From Debaryomyces hansenii CBS767 (Eukaryota; Ascomycota; Pichiomycetes; Serinales; Debaryomycetaceae), in contig NC_006048.2 in the NCBI RefSeq assembly GCF_000006445.2, positions 62,001 through 126,000 of the forward strand: DNA of 64,000 nucleotides, in the 5' to 3' direction. Within the stretch, counting starts at the first letter, position 1, and every line of letters begins with the position of its first letter. Positions 38,920-50,103 of the stretch are shown piece after piece. Under the pieces are notes generated by a model that searched no databases, was not told the DNA's origin, and worked only from the letters and a program-made list of their open reading frames with translations. The position numbers and the translations under genes were made by a program.

Positions 38920-40359
38920 ATGAGTGGGTTTCGTGTGTTAGATTTGGTTAAGCCATTTACACCATTTATGCCAGAGGTGATTGCACCTGAAAGGAAAGTG
39001 GCATTCCAACAAAGACTTATGTGGACAGGTGTGACTTTATTGATTTTCCTTGTGATGAGTGAAATTCCATTATATGGGATCGCTTCCAGTGACGGCAGTG
39101 ATCCGTTATACTGGTTGAGAATGATGTTGGCGTCCAACCGTGGTACATTGATGGAATTGGGTATATCACCAATTGTGTCGGCCGGTATGGTTTTCCAGTT
39201 ATTGCAGGGAACCAAATTGATTACTGTTGACATGAGCAATAAGAACGACAGAGATCAATTCCAGACTGCGCAAAAGTTGTTTGCTATTTTATTGGCTGTC
39301 GGTCAGGCTACTGTTTACGTATTGACTGGTATGTACGGGCCACCATCATCTTTAGGTACTGGTGTTTGTTTATTATTGGTGTTACAATTGGTGTTTGCCG
39401 GTATTGTTGTCATCTTATTAGATGAACTTTTGCAAAAGGGCTACGGTCTTGGTAGTGGTATTTCTTTGTTCACTGCTACAAACGTTTGTGAACAGGTATT
39501 CTGGAAAGCATTTGCCCCAACTACCTCAAACATTGGTAAAGGCACCGAATTTGAAGGTGCGGTTGTGGCCTTATTCCACTTATTAGGTTCTCGTAAAGAT
39601 AAAAAGAGAGCACTTCTCGAAGCTTTCTATAGATCTCACTTACCAAACATGTTCCAATTGATTGCTACGGTCTTTGTTTTCTTATTGGTTGTCTACTTGC
39701 AAGGTTTCAGAATCGAGTTGCCAATTAAATCAACCAGACAAAGAGGTCCATACGGATTATATCCAATCAGATTATTCTACACTTCTAACATCCCAATTAT
39801 GTTGCAGAGTGCGTTATCATCAAACATTTTCATCATTTCGCAAATGTTGTTTGTCAGATGGCCAAATAACATTTTTGTCAAGATCTTGGGAAGCTGGGAT
39901 ACCAGACAGGGGGCGGCACAATTGTATGCCGTCAGTGGTTTGGCATACTATATCCAACCTCCCTTATCCTTCACCGAAGCATTATTAGATCCAATCAAGA
40001 CTATCATTTACATAATATTTGTTTTGGGATCTTGTGCTGTATTCTCCACCACCTGGATTGAAATCAGTGGTGCATCTCCAAGAGACGTTGCTAAGCAGTT
40101 CAAGGAACAAGGATTGGTTATCGCAGGGCACAGAGACACCTCTGCTTACAGAGAATTGAAGAAGATCATTCCTACTGCTGCTGCTTTCGGTGGTGCCACT
40201 ATCGGTGCTTTATCGGTATTCTGTGACTTGATGGGTACTTTAGGTTCTGGTACATCTATTTTATTATCCGTTACAACTATTTATGGTTACTACGAATTGG
40301 CCATGAAGGAAGGTGGTTTCGGTAAATCAGTTGTCAGCAGCTTCTCCGATGGTATTTAA
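38920..40359 (+). CDS. SEC61: Sec61 translocon alpha subunit
   Basis: This 479-residue protein is the channel of the ER protein translocon and matches S. cerevisiae Sec61 (480 residues) end to end. Ten membrane segments are present. Hallmarks are FLPEV-like [12 protein letters not shown] at the N-terminus, the plug and lateral-gate region SEIPLYGI...[37 protein letters not shown], the cytosolic loop [20 protein letters not shown] with the ribosome contact, [11 protein letters not shown] and [17 protein letters not shown]. It would work with Sbh1 and Sss1. The start was set at ATG 38920; the TTG ten codons upstream is not used. Codon bias is strong. Confidence 0.97.
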   Translation: MSGFRVLDLVKPFTPFMPEVIAPERKVAFQQRLMWTGVTLLIFLVMSEIPLYGIASSDGSDPLYWLRMMLASNRGTLMELGISPIVSAGMVFQLLQGTKLITVDMSNKNDRDQFQTAQKLFAILLAVGQATVYVLTGMYGPPSSLGTGVCLLLVLQLVFAGIVVILLDELLQKGYGLGSGISLFTATNVCEQVFWKAFAPTTSNIGKGTEFEGAVVALFHLLGSRKDKKRALLEAFYRSHLPNMFQLIATVFVFLLVVYLQGFRIELPIKSTRQRGPYGLYPIRLFYTSNIPIMLQSALSSNIFIISQMLFVRWPNNIFVKILGSWDTRQGAAQLYAVSGLAYYIQPPLSFTEALLDPIKTIIYIIFVLGSCAVFSTTWIEISGASPRDVAKQFKEQGLVIAGHRDTSAYRELKKIIPTAAAFGGATIGALSVFCDLMGTLGSGTSILLSVTTIYGYYELAMKEGGFGKSVVSSFSDGI

Positions 40360-41409
40360 TCGCTGTAATAATACTTACGTCTAGATATTTATAACCCTAA
40401 ATTGTCCCATCGCATATCGTAAATATTCGTATATACTATATACACCTCAGTTCTTGTATTATCACTATAACTCTGATATTCGATAAATGCCCAAATTCAC
40501 TCTTGGGCACAACAAAAAATATATGGCTCAGATACCATTTGCGTTTATATCCTAGCTTATTCTATATACTCCATCCAAATACGTACCTTAACGTCCGACA
40601 ACAAATCGCTTCAGCTGTAATGTTAGATACAAAATCGTCGCCAAATACATTGATATTTCGCGTCTGTATTGAACCTAATCTTACAATCTCCCGCCTTACC
40701 TATACGCCCTTTGTTGTACAATATCATAATCTAGTTCTTTACGTCTTCAACCAACCGGAACTCACACGCTGATTTTTTTTCGCGTTACCATTATACACTC
40801 TTTTCTAGGGGATGAAATTGGAACAAACCAATTTTAATTCCGAGAGGACGAGCAAATACCAATCAGTTCCGGCTGGTGCATGGCTAAAAATTGTCCCGCA
40901 TATATCAATAATCGAGTATGCGCAAATTCCTATTCCGTATCGCAATCCTTCATAATCCGGTTCTTGGGACTAATTTTTTTTTTCATCATCTGGAAAGAAG
41001 TATAATACGGATCTATATTATTTCTGAGTGGAGTAGAAGAGTAAAAGAAGTTTTTTCGTAACGTATTCATTTTATAAACGATAAATTGTCTAATAATTCT
41101 TTCATAGTTGACAGAAATTATATTTAAAAGAAAATAGGTTCAACTATAGCCTGGTATTAAATAATTAATTCATTCGTGAAAGGCAAAATTCAAATAAATT
41201 TTTTAATTTAATTTCACGGGTCAACTCCATTTTTTATAATATATTAGACATACACAGTATAGTAGTAATATCACTAGTAACTACTGACCACTGTCCACTC
41301 GCTCAAACCAGAAGGGATCATATTTATCTACGAAATTCAACTAAAATTCAGGAAACCGTCGAGTCCCAAAAATATCATAATAACAAGGAAACATTAATAT
41401 AGACCAAAA
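40360..41409. other. Long intergenic, promoter of the first Mnn4-type gene
   Basis: This 1,050-base region follows SEC61 and precedes the first LicD gene. It includes AT-rich tracts and poly-T runs (near 40771-40778 and 40975-40983), and a TTG-started frame at 40503-40772 that I do not support. A long regulatory region suits a condition-dependent cell-wall gene. Confidence 0.5.
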
Positions 41410-43980
41410 ATGCCACAGCCTATTTCAGGTAGTAATATTGGAATAGGGGCGAAGTCTCGGACCCTATTCAGAAAGGTAGGTAATGCGAAGACAATCAAGT
41501 TTATCATAGTTTTGATTGCTATCGTAAATATCCTTTACATCAGTACCTTATTGGTCGATGAAAGGACATCGTCCACTTTGACGTCCAAGATTAAAAACCA
41601 TGCATCATACGTTTTAGACAATTTTTACGAATCGGACGAGGAAGAGGCCGAAGATGGGACTGTCTTCACAGATATACCCGAAGCAAACACCGTTTATTCT
41701 AACAACCAAAACGGGCAAGGAAGCGAGAGCATTCATAAATATGACAAGACGTTGTACAATATACCAAATAGACCGTACGATCAGTTGTCAACCTCGGACA
41801 AGATTTTATTCAAGTTGAATGAAATCACACTGGACAGCGAGAAATACTGGTTGGGACATACTGAATTAACTGATTACGAATTAGAAATCCAGGTTGATGA
41901 TTTTGTAAAGTCAGCCTGGAAAGAGAAACAAACGATTTTTTACGATCCAAGATTTACATTGGCTATTTATATTAACGAAATCAAAAACCAATATTTGAAG
42001 AAGAATCCTGATAACGAAAAGCATAAGAGCCACGAAATCGTGGTTCCATTTGCTTGGTCTGACTGGGTCGATTTGACGATGTTGAATGAAGAGTTATCTA
42101 AACCAGAGTCACAGAGAAAGAATTGTGAATATATGAAGGCAACCCATCATATACCAGCTAAAGATGCAGACTATTGTATTAATAATGTAGCGATTACAAA
42201 TGCTGATTTGAAGGAAATGAATTTACCCTCAACTAAGTTTGTTCCTGGTTTTGCCGTTAAAAAATCGCCAACGAATAAGGCTTCAAATGAGGTTAGAATG
42301 TTAGAAGGTAAATCACATTTATTGACTTATGCGCCTAACCCATTAGCTATTATCTTCTTGACTAATGATGGTGTTTATGAAGCCCAAATCGAAGGTAAGC
42401 AAAGAATCGTTGATAGTAACCTTTTTGAAGACTTTTTAACTAGTACCAAGAATAAGGATCCTAAGATTATTATGAATCCAGTTAAAGAATTTAATGATTT
42501 ATTGGCAAGGGTAAAGCCAAATCCTTTGGATCCAGAGGATGATGAATTTGGTATGGTAGCTAAGATAAAAGATAAAAATCCTGAAAAAACTAAAGAAGTT
42601 TACTTACCTCAAAAAGCATTTAATTATCAACAAGACAAAATCGATGTACAACTTGAAGAATATGAAACGAAAATGAAAACTTTACATGATTTGACAACTA
42701 ATGAGCTTATATTTGATCATCATACAATTAACAAATTGAAATTAACTAGAAATGAAAAAATATATTACGAAGGATTGAAGTATGCAAACAAGTTTGAATT
42801 AGCTAAAGAACCTACTTACTTTAGAATGGCTAGATTAAATTTTCAAACAGAAGAGAATGATCACGATGCTGGATGGCATTATGAGTGGAGATTCTTTAAT
42901 GGAGCATTGCGTTATTTGAAAAAAGGCTGGAACGAAGAAGAGTTATTAATTAGAGAAAAGGTTTTACTTGATCGTATATTAAGAAATTGGTTCAAGTTTG
43001 CCAATGAAAAGGGTATTATCTCCTGGATTGCGCATGGCCCATTGTTATCATGGTATTGGGATGGCTTATTATTCCCATTTGACGAAGATATTGATATTCA
43101 AATGCCCGCGGAAGAATTAACAAGGTTTTCGAAGTTATACAACCAAACATTAGTTGTCGAAGATATTAGTGAAGGATTTGGTAAATATTTTATTGACTGT
43201 TCGACATTTATTCACCACAGAGGTAAATCATACAAAGAGAATCATATTGATGCTAGATTTATTGATATTGATACTGGTTCTTATATTGATATTACTGGTT
43301 TAGGTATAAGTAAAGAAGAAGCTCCCGACAAATACAAAGATATAGTAAACCAAGCTGCCATTTTCAACCAGCCAAAACCCGTTTACAACTGCCGTAACTT
43401 GCATTTCTATTCTTATGATGAAATTTCACCATTAAGATACACTATGATTGGCGGTGTTCCATGTTACATTCCAAACAAAGTCGAGGACATTTTGAAGGAT
43501 GAATACACCAAGGGTATGTCTGTCTATGATTTCGAAGGCTTTTATTTCATTGATCCTCTTAATTTGTGGATTCATCAACAGAAGCTTAAGTTTTTGTTCG
43601 ACCAGTCACATGCACATCTCTTCAATGACAAAGAAGAAGTTACCAACCGTGAAGAATTTACCAACTTGGTGAAAGGCATGAATGAGGAACAAATATTATC
43701 TTTGTTGGAGCATAACGAAGATATTTTATTAGAGTACTACTTAACCAAGGATGTTACTGATTTGCATAAACAAGAATTAACCTATATGTTCAATATGCCA
43801 GATGGCGAAAATACCAAGATTGGGAACATTAACGGCCAAAAGCAGCAATCTGAAATAAGTGAGAACTTGGAATACCATAAACTCACATCCAGATTCAAAT
43901 TCCAAAAACCATTTAGACGTCCTTTATTTAATTACGAAAAGATTGATAAACCAAAACATGCAAAGCCGTCTACTGCGTAG
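41410..43980 (+). CDS. LicD/Mnn4-type mannosylphosphate transferase protein, copy 1
   Basis: This 856-residue type II membrane protein has a short cytoplasmic N-terminus, one membrane anchor at about residues 30-50 (IKFIIVLIAIVNILYISTLL) and a large luminal part. The LicD domain contains HYEWRFFNGALRYL, then GIISWIAHGPLLSWYWDG and the acidic metal-binding triad Asp558, Asp560, Asp562 in FDEDIDIQMP. Yeast Mnn4 proteins of this family are needed to put mannosylphosphate on N-linked mannan in the Golgi, which sets the negative charge of the cell wall. The Lys/Glu-rich tail of S. cerevisiae Mnn4 is absent. A close paralogue follows in tandem on the same strand. Direct enzyme or regulator role is unsettled for the family. 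Confidence 0.88.
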   Translation: MPQPISGSNIGIGAKSRTLFRKVGNAKTIKFIIVLIAIVNILYISTLLVDERTSSTLTSKIKNHASYVLDNFYESDEEEAEDGTVFTDIPEANTVYSNNQNGQGSESIHKYDKTLYNIPNRPYDQLSTSDKILFKLNEITLDSEKYWLGHTELTDYELEIQVDDFVKSAWKEKQTIFYDPRFTLAIYINEIKNQYLKKNPDNEKHKSHEIVVPFAWSDWVDLTMLNEELSKPESQRKNCEYMKATHHIPAKDADYCINNVAITNADLKEMNLPSTKFVPGFAVKKSPTNKASNEVRMLEGKSHLLTYAPNPLAIIFLTNDGVYEAQIEGKQRIVDSNLFEDFLTSTKNKDPKIIMNPVKEFNDLLARVKPNPLDPEDDEFGMVAKIKDKNPEKTKEVYLPQKAFNYQQDKIDVQLEEYETKMKTLHDLTTNELIFDHHTINKLKLTRNEKIYYEGLKYANKFELAKEPTYFRMARLNFQTEENDHDAGWHYEWRFFNGALRYLKKGWNEEELLIREKVLLDRILRNWFKFANEKGIISWIAHGPLLSWYWDGLLFPFDEDIDIQMPAEELTRFSKLYNQTLVVEDISEGFGKYFIDCSTFIHHRGKSYKENHIDARFIDIDTGSYIDITGLGISKEEAPDKYKDIVNQAAIFNQPKPVYNCRNLHFYSYDEISPLRYTMIGGVPCYIPNKVEDILKDEYTKGMSVYDFEGFYFIDPLNLWIHQQKLKFLFDQSHAHLFNDKEEVTNREEFTNLVKGMNEEQILSLLEHNEDILLEYYLTKDVTDLHKQELTYMFNMPDGENTKIGNINGQKQQSEISENLEYHKLTSRFKFQKPFRRPLFNYEKIDKPKHAKPSTA

Positions 43981-44988
43981 GTTCTTACTATCTACAGATA
44001 ATTTGCCACACCGCATCTTACGTTCTTCATATTAATATCATTATCACTAATTTTTAGCACCACCTGTATACGGTAATATTTCATTAATACATAATTGATC
44101 TTATATTAGATCCGTATGCGTTGTAAGGCGTCGATTACTATATAAATAATATACGCGTTCTTAGATACATTATTTGATATTACGTGTTTTAAGTGGTAAC
44201 GTAGACGTATTAGACATTTTTTTAATAATTTGAATATCGCCGCTTTATGCATATTCCAGATCTCACGCATTTCGTCGATTAAACCTAAAAGGATAATTTG
44301 TCGCCAACCTGCGGCCAACCTACCACCAATCTATTCCCTATTTCTATTATACCCTCCCAAAATGTATTGTACTATATTCTCCTCTGTTCATTACCATGCT
44401 GTATTCTCTTCGTCAACCTATTCCTATGAACTCCTTGTAAAGGCGCGAGCTTTTCTTATCGGTTTACATCCATACACCATTCATATTTTTGCATTAAGTT
44501 CTCCAATTGCATGCCCCCATTGTTCTCCAGGGGTACACAGAAAATGTTTAGGATATCTTATACGATCTGTTTTTAACATTCCATGTGCAAGCCAGCCACT
44601 TAAAATTATACATTATTTGACTTGTCAGTACAGTTTATTGACTTGTCATTACCGTTTATTGACTTGTACCCTCTATTCACTTACAACAAACTTCGGTATT
44701 ATAGTTATGGAAGTTGTATCAGGTGACATTGCATTGTTTCTATGCATAGGTGTACGCTAAAAATAATTTGACCGGTCATTTCGACCAGCATCACCGGAAC
44801 TAGAAGCATGTGGAATACGCATTTCTTTTTTTTTTCTACGGCCACACGACCATATAGAAAAGTCATCTTGGTCGTACGATCGATATCATGATTAGAAATA
44901 TTTTAGAATCAACAACTAAAGTTAAAGTGATAGCATCGATTGTGAACGCGAGCTAGGATTGATCGTTGATGAATAAATATTAGCTAGG
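43981..44988. other. Intergenic between the two Mnn4-type genes
   Basis: This spacer of 1,008 bases contains no supported gene. A TTG-started plus-strand frame (44230-44760) is cysteine-rich and irregular and is probably chance. A short 21-base tandem repeat (44617-44668) is listed separately. Poly-T at about 44827-44836 and a CCGG-type word near 44771 are possible promoter elements for the second gene. Confidence 0.5.
44617..44668. repeat. 21-base tandem repeat, about 2.5 copies
   Basis: Units TTGACTTGTCAGTACAGTTTA (first twenty bases conserved except three) at 44617-44637 and 44638-44658 are followed by a partial third unit TTGACTTGTA. Each unit starts with TTGACTTGT. Confidence 0.8.
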
Positions 44989-47346
44989 ATGATCAATACT
45001 AAGTTTGTTAAAATCACCTTTTTGATAGTTTTATTCATAAACATCTTATTTTTCACTAAGTATTATTCAAAACAGGAAGCCAAATTGCATGAACAGGCTA
45101 TCCAGCATGTTGCATCCATTAATTATCACACAGACGATGAGGTGAAGGTTCCAGATGACAAGGTTTATAGTGAATTGGAAGCCAAGGAAAAGATTTCACA
45201 TCTTTTGGAACAGGTGAAGAATGATAAGGAGAAGTATTGGTTGGCAAACACTGAGATCTCTGAACCAGACTTGACGATCAACATGAAGGAATTTTTGACT
45301 CCAGATGAGGGCGAACTGAACTTCGCGAACAAGCCAACTTTGTTCTATGACCCAAGGTTTACGCTTTCGGTATACTTGAACGAAATAAAGAATCAGTTAC
45401 AGACGAAGAATCCAAAGAATGAAAAGACCAAGGACCATTTGGTTACCGTCCCATTCGCCTGGTCGGATTGGGTGGACTTGACTATGCTTAACGAGGAGTT
45501 GAACAAGGAAGAAAGCGAAAGACTCGATTGTGGTTGGTTGCAGAGTGAAATCAACAAGCCTACTAAATACCCAAATTTCTGTAAAAATACCAGAGATTTG
45601 ACCAGTGAAGAATTAAGGGAAATTGGCTTACCATCGAAGGCATTCTTACCAGGATTTGCAGTGAAGTCGTCGCCTATGAACAAAGCCCCTCCAAAGCAAG
45701 TAATGATGCAAGGTAAGGCACATTTATTGGCTTACCAAGAAAATCCATTATCTATTATCTTCTTGACCAAAAATGGTACATATGAGGCCCAAGTTTCTGG
45801 AAAGAAGAGATTAGTTCATACCGAAATGTTTGAGCACTTTTTGGAAAGGAAACACATCAATGCGAACCACATTGATGATATGGAAGACCAAACCATAACA
45901 CTTAATCCAATTGACGAATTCGGCGATTTGCAAAGTGCCATTAAACCTAGACCTCTTGATATGAATGACGATATGTATAGGATGTTTTCCATTACTAGAC
46001 AAAAGGATAAGAATGCTAGCCGTGAAATTTATTTAGATACTGAAGCATTCAATTATAATCAAGAACAGGTTGATGCTCAAATCGAGGAGTACGAAAGTAG
46101 GTTGAATATTTTAGATGATCTAATGACAAACGAATTGCGTTATGACCCTCGTCAAATTGAAACAAACATATTGAATAGACATGAAATGAATCATTATGAA
46201 GGTTTAAAGTATTCGAACTCTATTTCTGCTCAAGACGAGCCAACGTATTATAAATTAGCTACTTTGAAGAAAGATAAAGAAAATAGAGATGCTGGATGGC
46301 ATTATGAATGGAGGTTTTTCAATGGTGCTTTGCGTTACTTGAAGGAAGGCTACACCATGAGGCAATTAGAAATTAGAGAGCAAATCATTTTGGATAGATT
46401 ATTGAGGAATTGGTTTAGATTTGCTGAAGAAAAGGGAATTATCTCATGGATAGCTCATGGTCCATTATTATCCTGGTATTGGGATGGTTTAATGTTCCCA
46501 TTTGATATTGATATTGATATCCAAATGCCATCTGCCGAATTGAATAGGTTGTCTCAAAACTATAACATGACTTTGGTCGTTGAAGATGTTTCTGAAGGCT
46601 ATGGAAAATATCTTATTGACTGTGCTACGTTCTTGCATCATAGAGATAGGGCTGCCAAAGATAATGTTATCGATGCCAGATTTATTGATATTGATAGTGG
46701 TACTTACATTGATATCACTGGTCTTGGTAAGAATAATGAAAAACCCCCAGCAGAGTATGATACGTATATCAGAAGCAGGCAATCTAAGGGAGAAGAGGTA
46801 CAGTTATACATGGACCGTCGTAAGCATTGGTTGAATTTTGAGAAAATTAACCCGTTAAGATATTCCATGATCAGTGGTGTTCCAGCATATGTACCAAATG
46901 ACATAATGGTAATGTTGAATTACGAATACGATAAGGGTACAACATCCTATCACTATGATGGTTATTATTATGTTCCCCAAGTTAGATTATGGTTGAAGGA
47001 AGAACAATTGACTTTCTTATTTGAAGAATCTGCGTATAAAGATGGTGACAAAATCAACCCGGATAAGTTAACTGGATTAATCAAGAAAATGAATATAGAT
47101 CACAAGGTAAGATTGTTAGAATCAAGCGATGATATTTTGATAGAATATTACTTGACCCAGAAATACACCTCATATCATGAAATTGAGAAAAAGTTCATGT
47201 TAAATCCATCATTACAGCATTCCATCCTAGACTTGAAAGAAAAGACTGAATACCATCAATTGACTTCAAAGTTCCATATGGACAAACCATTAAGAAAGTC
47301 TTTGTTTGATTACGAATACCTTGAGCGTGTCAAGCATAGCGAATAG
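44989..47346 (+). CDS. LicD/Mnn4-type mannosylphosphate transferase protein, copy 2
   Basis: This 785-residue paralogue of the preceding gene has the same order of parts: a membrane anchor near the N-terminus (residues 8-25, VKITFLIVLFINILFFTKYY), a conserved luminal region (FYDPRFTLSVYLNEIKNQ, VPFAWSDWVDLTMLNEEL) and the LicD block with Asp506, Asp508 and Asp510 in FDIDIDIQMP. Compared with copy 1 the cytoplasmic tail is shorter and the middle acidic linker is reduced, and the first residue of the acidic triad context differs (FDID against FDED). The pair is an old tandem duplication, because only the functional blocks stay close. The role is in cell-wall mannan phosphorylation, by family. 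Confidence 0.88.
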   Translation: MINTKFVKITFLIVLFINILFFTKYYSKQEAKLHEQAIQHVASINYHTDDEVKVPDDKVYSELEAKEKISHLLEQVKNDKEKYWLANTEISEPDLTINMKEFLTPDEGELNFANKPTLFYDPRFTLSVYLNEIKNQLQTKNPKNEKTKDHLVTVPFAWSDWVDLTMLNEELNKEESERLDCGWLQSEINKPTKYPNFCKNTRDLTSEELREIGLPSKAFLPGFAVKSSPMNKAPPKQVMMQGKAHLLAYQENPLSIIFLTKNGTYEAQVSGKKRLVHTEMFEHFLERKHINANHIDDMEDQTITLNPIDEFGDLQSAIKPRPLDMNDDMYRMFSITRQKDKNASREIYLDTEAFNYNQEQVDAQIEEYESRLNILDDLMTNELRYDPRQIETNILNRHEMNHYEGLKYSNSISAQDEPTYYKLATLKKDKENRDAGWHYEWRFFNGALRYLKEGYTMRQLEIREQIILDRLLRNWFRFAEEKGIISWIAHGPLLSWYWDGLMFPFDIDIDIQMPSAELNRLSQNYNMTLVVEDVSEGYGKYLIDCATFLHHRDRAAKDNVIDARFIDIDSGTYIDITGLGKNNEKPPAEYDTYIRSRQSKGEEVQLYMDRRKHWLNFEKINPLRYSMISGVPAYVPNDIMVMLNYEYDKGTTSYHYDGYYYVPQVRLWLKEEQLTFLFEESAYKDGDKINPDKLTGLIKKMNIDHKVRLLESSDDILIEYYLTQKYTSYHEIEKKFMLNPSLQHSILDLKEKTEYHQLTSKFHMDKPLRKSLFDYEYLERVKHSE

Positions 47347-47653
47347 AATCATTACACATCCTCATATCAATTTTTTCAATGCTTTTAGCGTTAGACTTCA
47401 AAAATCCTTTTTTGATTGCATTATTCCTATTATTTTCTTAACCAGGTACATCAGATACCTTTTCCTCTTAATTACGAGCATTAAGTTTATAATTTATAAT
47501 AATATATGTATTAATATAACAGTAATATAACAGAATATACTATTATCCATTTTCGTGTATTTACAAATTTGAATTCACAAATTATTTGGCTAGTTAACAG
47601 ATAAAATACTATATTCAAAGCATCTATCAGCTAAGCATTGTTTAATATTTAGG
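47347..47653. other. Intergenic, no gene seen
   Basis: AT-rich spacer holding the 3' end of the second Mnn4-type gene and the promoter of MGM101. No motif stands out. Confidence 0.5.
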
Positions 47654-48481
47654 ATGATACGTGGGACATCCTTATCTACATCAAGTAGGTCAATAAAAGT
47701 GTTTATTTTTAATGCTAGATATAGCAGCAACTATGTCAAAGCACCCATTAAGAAGATGTCGTATAATTCAGCTTTTCAGAAATCTTACTATTCAAACCCT
47801 GCTTCAAAGAATGGTATGACAAATAATTCTGCTACAACATCTAGTCCCAAACCTATCCTGAATAATGAATCTGAATCATCATCCTCCAGTAGTACGATTA
47901 AGTCGTTTAGTGATTCACCAGCTATCGCAAGCTCACCAGAAGTTGGTTCACCTATCAATTGGTCAGATTCTTTTCATGGTCTAGGTACAGCTCCATTCCC
48001 AAAGGAGGTAAGTGACATACTATTGGCATCTATAGATAATGATGATATTGAAATCAAGCCGGATGGGCTTTTATACCTTCCAGAGATTAAGTATCGTAGA
48101 ATCTTAAATAGGGCATTCGGACCTGGAGGTTGGGGGTTAGCTCCACGTACCGAATCCTTGATTACTCCGAAGCAAATATCTCGTGAATATGCGTTGATTT
48201 GTCACGGAAGGCTAGTTAGCGTTGCCAGAGGCGAACAAGATTATTTTGGTGGGGATGAAAAGATAACTACAGCATTGGAAGGCTGTAAGAGTAATGCATT
48301 GATGAGATGTTGTAAAGATTTAGGGATCGCAAGCGAATTATGGGATCCCAGCTTTATTAGAAAGTGGAAGAAGGACTTTTGTGATGAAATATTTGCCGAG
48401 CATGTCACTACTAAGAAGAAGAAGAAATTATGGAAGTTAAAGAAGAATAAAACATTAGACTACCCATACAAGAAAATATGA
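47654..48481 (+). CDS. MGM101: Mitochondrial recombination protein Mgm101
   Basis: This 275-residue protein has a basic N-terminal presequence (residues 1-35), a Ser/Asn-rich linker of about 80 residues and the conserved Rad52-like core: [75 protein letters not shown] and [24 protein letters not shown]. Mgm101 anneals single-stranded DNA and maintains the mitochondrial genome, especially repair by recombination. The very basic C-terminal tail ([14 protein letters not shown]) is needed for DNA binding in the family. The length fits fungal Mgm101. Confidence 0.96.
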   Translation: MIRGTSLSTSSRSIKVFIFNARYSSNYVKAPIKKMSYNSAFQKSYYSNPASKNGMTNNSATTSSPKPILNNESESSSSSSTIKSFSDSPAIASSPEVGSPINWSDSFHGLGTAPFPKEVSDILLASIDNDDIEIKPDGLLYLPEIKYRRILNRAFGPGGWGLAPRTESLITPKQISREYALICHGRLVSVARGEQDYFGGDEKITTALEGCKSNALMRCCKDLGIASELWDPSFIRKWKKDFCDEIFAEHVTTKKKKKLWKLKKNKTLDYPYKKI

Positions 48482-48698
48482 TTTTCTGTAGACTAGAATA
48501 CATTATAGTTTGGTTTTTATTTCATTGTACATAGCGTTTAATATTCTTCGATAATGTGTATTAATATACTTATGTAGAGAACGAAAAAAAGTACGTATAG
48601 ATTGTAATGTATAATTATAAATATAACTTACATCATATGATAATGTAACAGAATTATGCTTTAGCACGTTGATTAGAGGCTAATAAATGATGAGAGAT

Positions 48699-49298
48699 TT
48701 ACGCCTTGAAAATACCACGACCGGAACCCATTTCTTCCACGGTTTGCGATAATGGTCTTCTTCTCCAGACATCCCAGAATTGTTGCTTTGGCAATTCTTC
48801 ATCGGTATTAGCCATAACGTGCTTGGTGTCTCTACCGGCAAAACTAGCAGATTGTGACCAAGACCAGTGGTCAAGGACTGCGGCTATCGCAGCACCTGAA
48901 ATACCTGTCAATACCTTGTGTTTGACCGGCATGTTCTTGAAACCGGCAGTCAAACAAGCTAAGTTACCAAGACCAACTCCCCAGAATGTGTTCCATCCGT
49001 CGTTCTTTTCTCTCAAGTTGGTGATCATACCCTTCGACGCAGTAGCGACTGTAGCAAACGTAACAACCGTCATTGGCAACCCGATCTTGAATGTGGTTCT
49101 TTTCCACAAGTATAACCATGCATAAGCACCAACCGTTGTGTAGAAGGTAAATCTAAAAATCTGGCTCGTTTCCTTCTTGGTATCGACTGGCTTCCATGGT
49201 GGATAAGCACTGGCACTTGTCAAGTTACCAAATGGTCTTGGCCATTTGAATCTGGAGTCTGGCACTATCCTTTGTTCAGCGTCACTTTGTTCTGACAT
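48699..49298 (-). CDS. Complex I accessory subunit, NDUFA11/B14.7 type (NUJM, 21.3 kDa)
   Basis: This 199-residue protein has about four hydrophobic segments between residues 45 and 150 in a Tim17-like arrangement, a conserved N-terminal KWPRPFGNLTSASAYPPWKPV and a C-terminal QFWDVWRRRPLSQTVEEMG. I assign it to the fungal 21.3-kDa/NUJM subunit of mitochondrial NADH:ubiquinone oxidoreductase, the homologue of mammalian NDUFA11. It sits in the membrane arm. Its presence implies that this yeast has a proton-pumping complex I, which S. cerevisiae lacks. It stands between two other mitochondrial genes (MGM101 and TOM20). ATG at 49296-49298. Confidence 0.8.
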   Translation of the reverse strand: MSEQSDAEQRIVPDSRFKWPRPFGNLTSASAYPPWKPVDTKKETSQIFRFTFYTTVGAYAWLYLWKRTTFKIGLPMTVVTFATVATASKGMITNLREKNDGWNTFWGVGLGNLACLTAGFKNMPVKHKVLTGISGAAIAAVLDHWSWSQSASFAGRDTKHVMANTDEELPKQQFWDVWRRRPLSQTVEEMGSGRGIFKA

Positions 49299-49566
49299 TT
49301 TATACTCTATTTCACTGTATTTATTAAATAATTAACACTAGATGATGGCTTCAAATGTTGATATTATGTTGACCCAATCAAATGAACATAAAAAAATGGC
49401 CTTTCTTCATTTTCCACTCACGTGCATAAAAATGGGACATAATTAATTTTGTGTGTCTCTCGCATATAAAAATTTTCAGTTCATACGTTAACTATATGAG
49501 TAAACACGGGTCTAATTCCTTTTATATTTGCCTAATAAGAGTAATAGATAGATAGAAATAATAACA

Positions 49567-50103
49567 ATGAGTAAAGCTTTAACATTCACAGCAGTAGCAG
49601 GTAGTGCATTGGTTGCATACGCTGTTTACTTCGATTACAAGCGTAGAAGCTCGCCAGACTTCAGAAAGACCTTGAAGAAGAAGTCGGTCAAGCAACAAAA
49701 GCTTGCTGCTAAAGAGCACGAAAATACCAAGAAATCCAAGTTAGACGCCATCAAGAAGGCTTTGACTGCTGATTTGGAAGCTAACCCAGTCCCAACCGAT
49801 TTATCAGAAAAGGAAAACTTCTTCATGCAGCAGGTTGCTTTAGGGGAACAATTGGCTACTGTGCCAGATAAGAAGATCGAAGCAGCCCTCTGTTTCTACA
49901 AGGCACTTGCCGTGTACCCTAATCCAACTGATATCTTGGGTATCTACCAAAGATCTGTTCCAGAAGAGGTGTACGAAATTGTTGTTATGATGATTGCTGT
50001 TCAACCACCAGCAGCCGTGACAAACATTTTGGGAGCTGGTGGCGCTGCCGGAGCTGGTGCTGGGGAACCAGAAATCAAGCCATCTGAAGAAGACTTGGAC
50101 TAA
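49567..50103 (+). CDS. TOM20: Mitochondrial import receptor Tom20
   Basis: This 178-residue protein has an N-terminal membrane anchor (residues 5-21, LTFTAVAGSALVAYAVY), then DYKRRSSPDFRK and a basic linker (KKKSVKQQKLAAKE) and a TPR-like receptor domain: LSEKENFFMQQVALGEQLA, AALCFYKALAVYPNPTDILGIYQRSVPEEVYEIV. It binds presequences at the outer membrane as part of the TOM complex. A Gly/Ala-rich stretch and an acidic tail (EPEIKPSEEDLD) complete it. Length and all blocks match fungal Tom20. High codon bias. ATG at 49567. Confidence 0.97.
   Translation: MSKALTFTAVAGSALVAYAVYFDYKRRSSPDFRKTLKKKSVKQQKLAAKEHENTKKSKLDAIKKALTADLEANPVPTDLSEKENFFMQQVALGEQLATVPDKKIEAALCFYKALAVYPNPTDILGIYQRSVPEEVYEIVVMMIAVQPPAAVTNILGAGGAAGAGAGEPEIKPSEEDLD

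Noticed and set aside
40503..40772. 89-codon plus-strand frame after SEC61
   Set aside because: TTG start, no recognisable features, AT-rich spacer; more likely chance.
44230..44760. 176-codon plus-strand frame between the two Mnn4-type genes
   Set aside because: It starts with TTG, has irregular Cys- and Ser-rich composition, no domain, and overlaps a tandem repeat and the promoter of the next gene.
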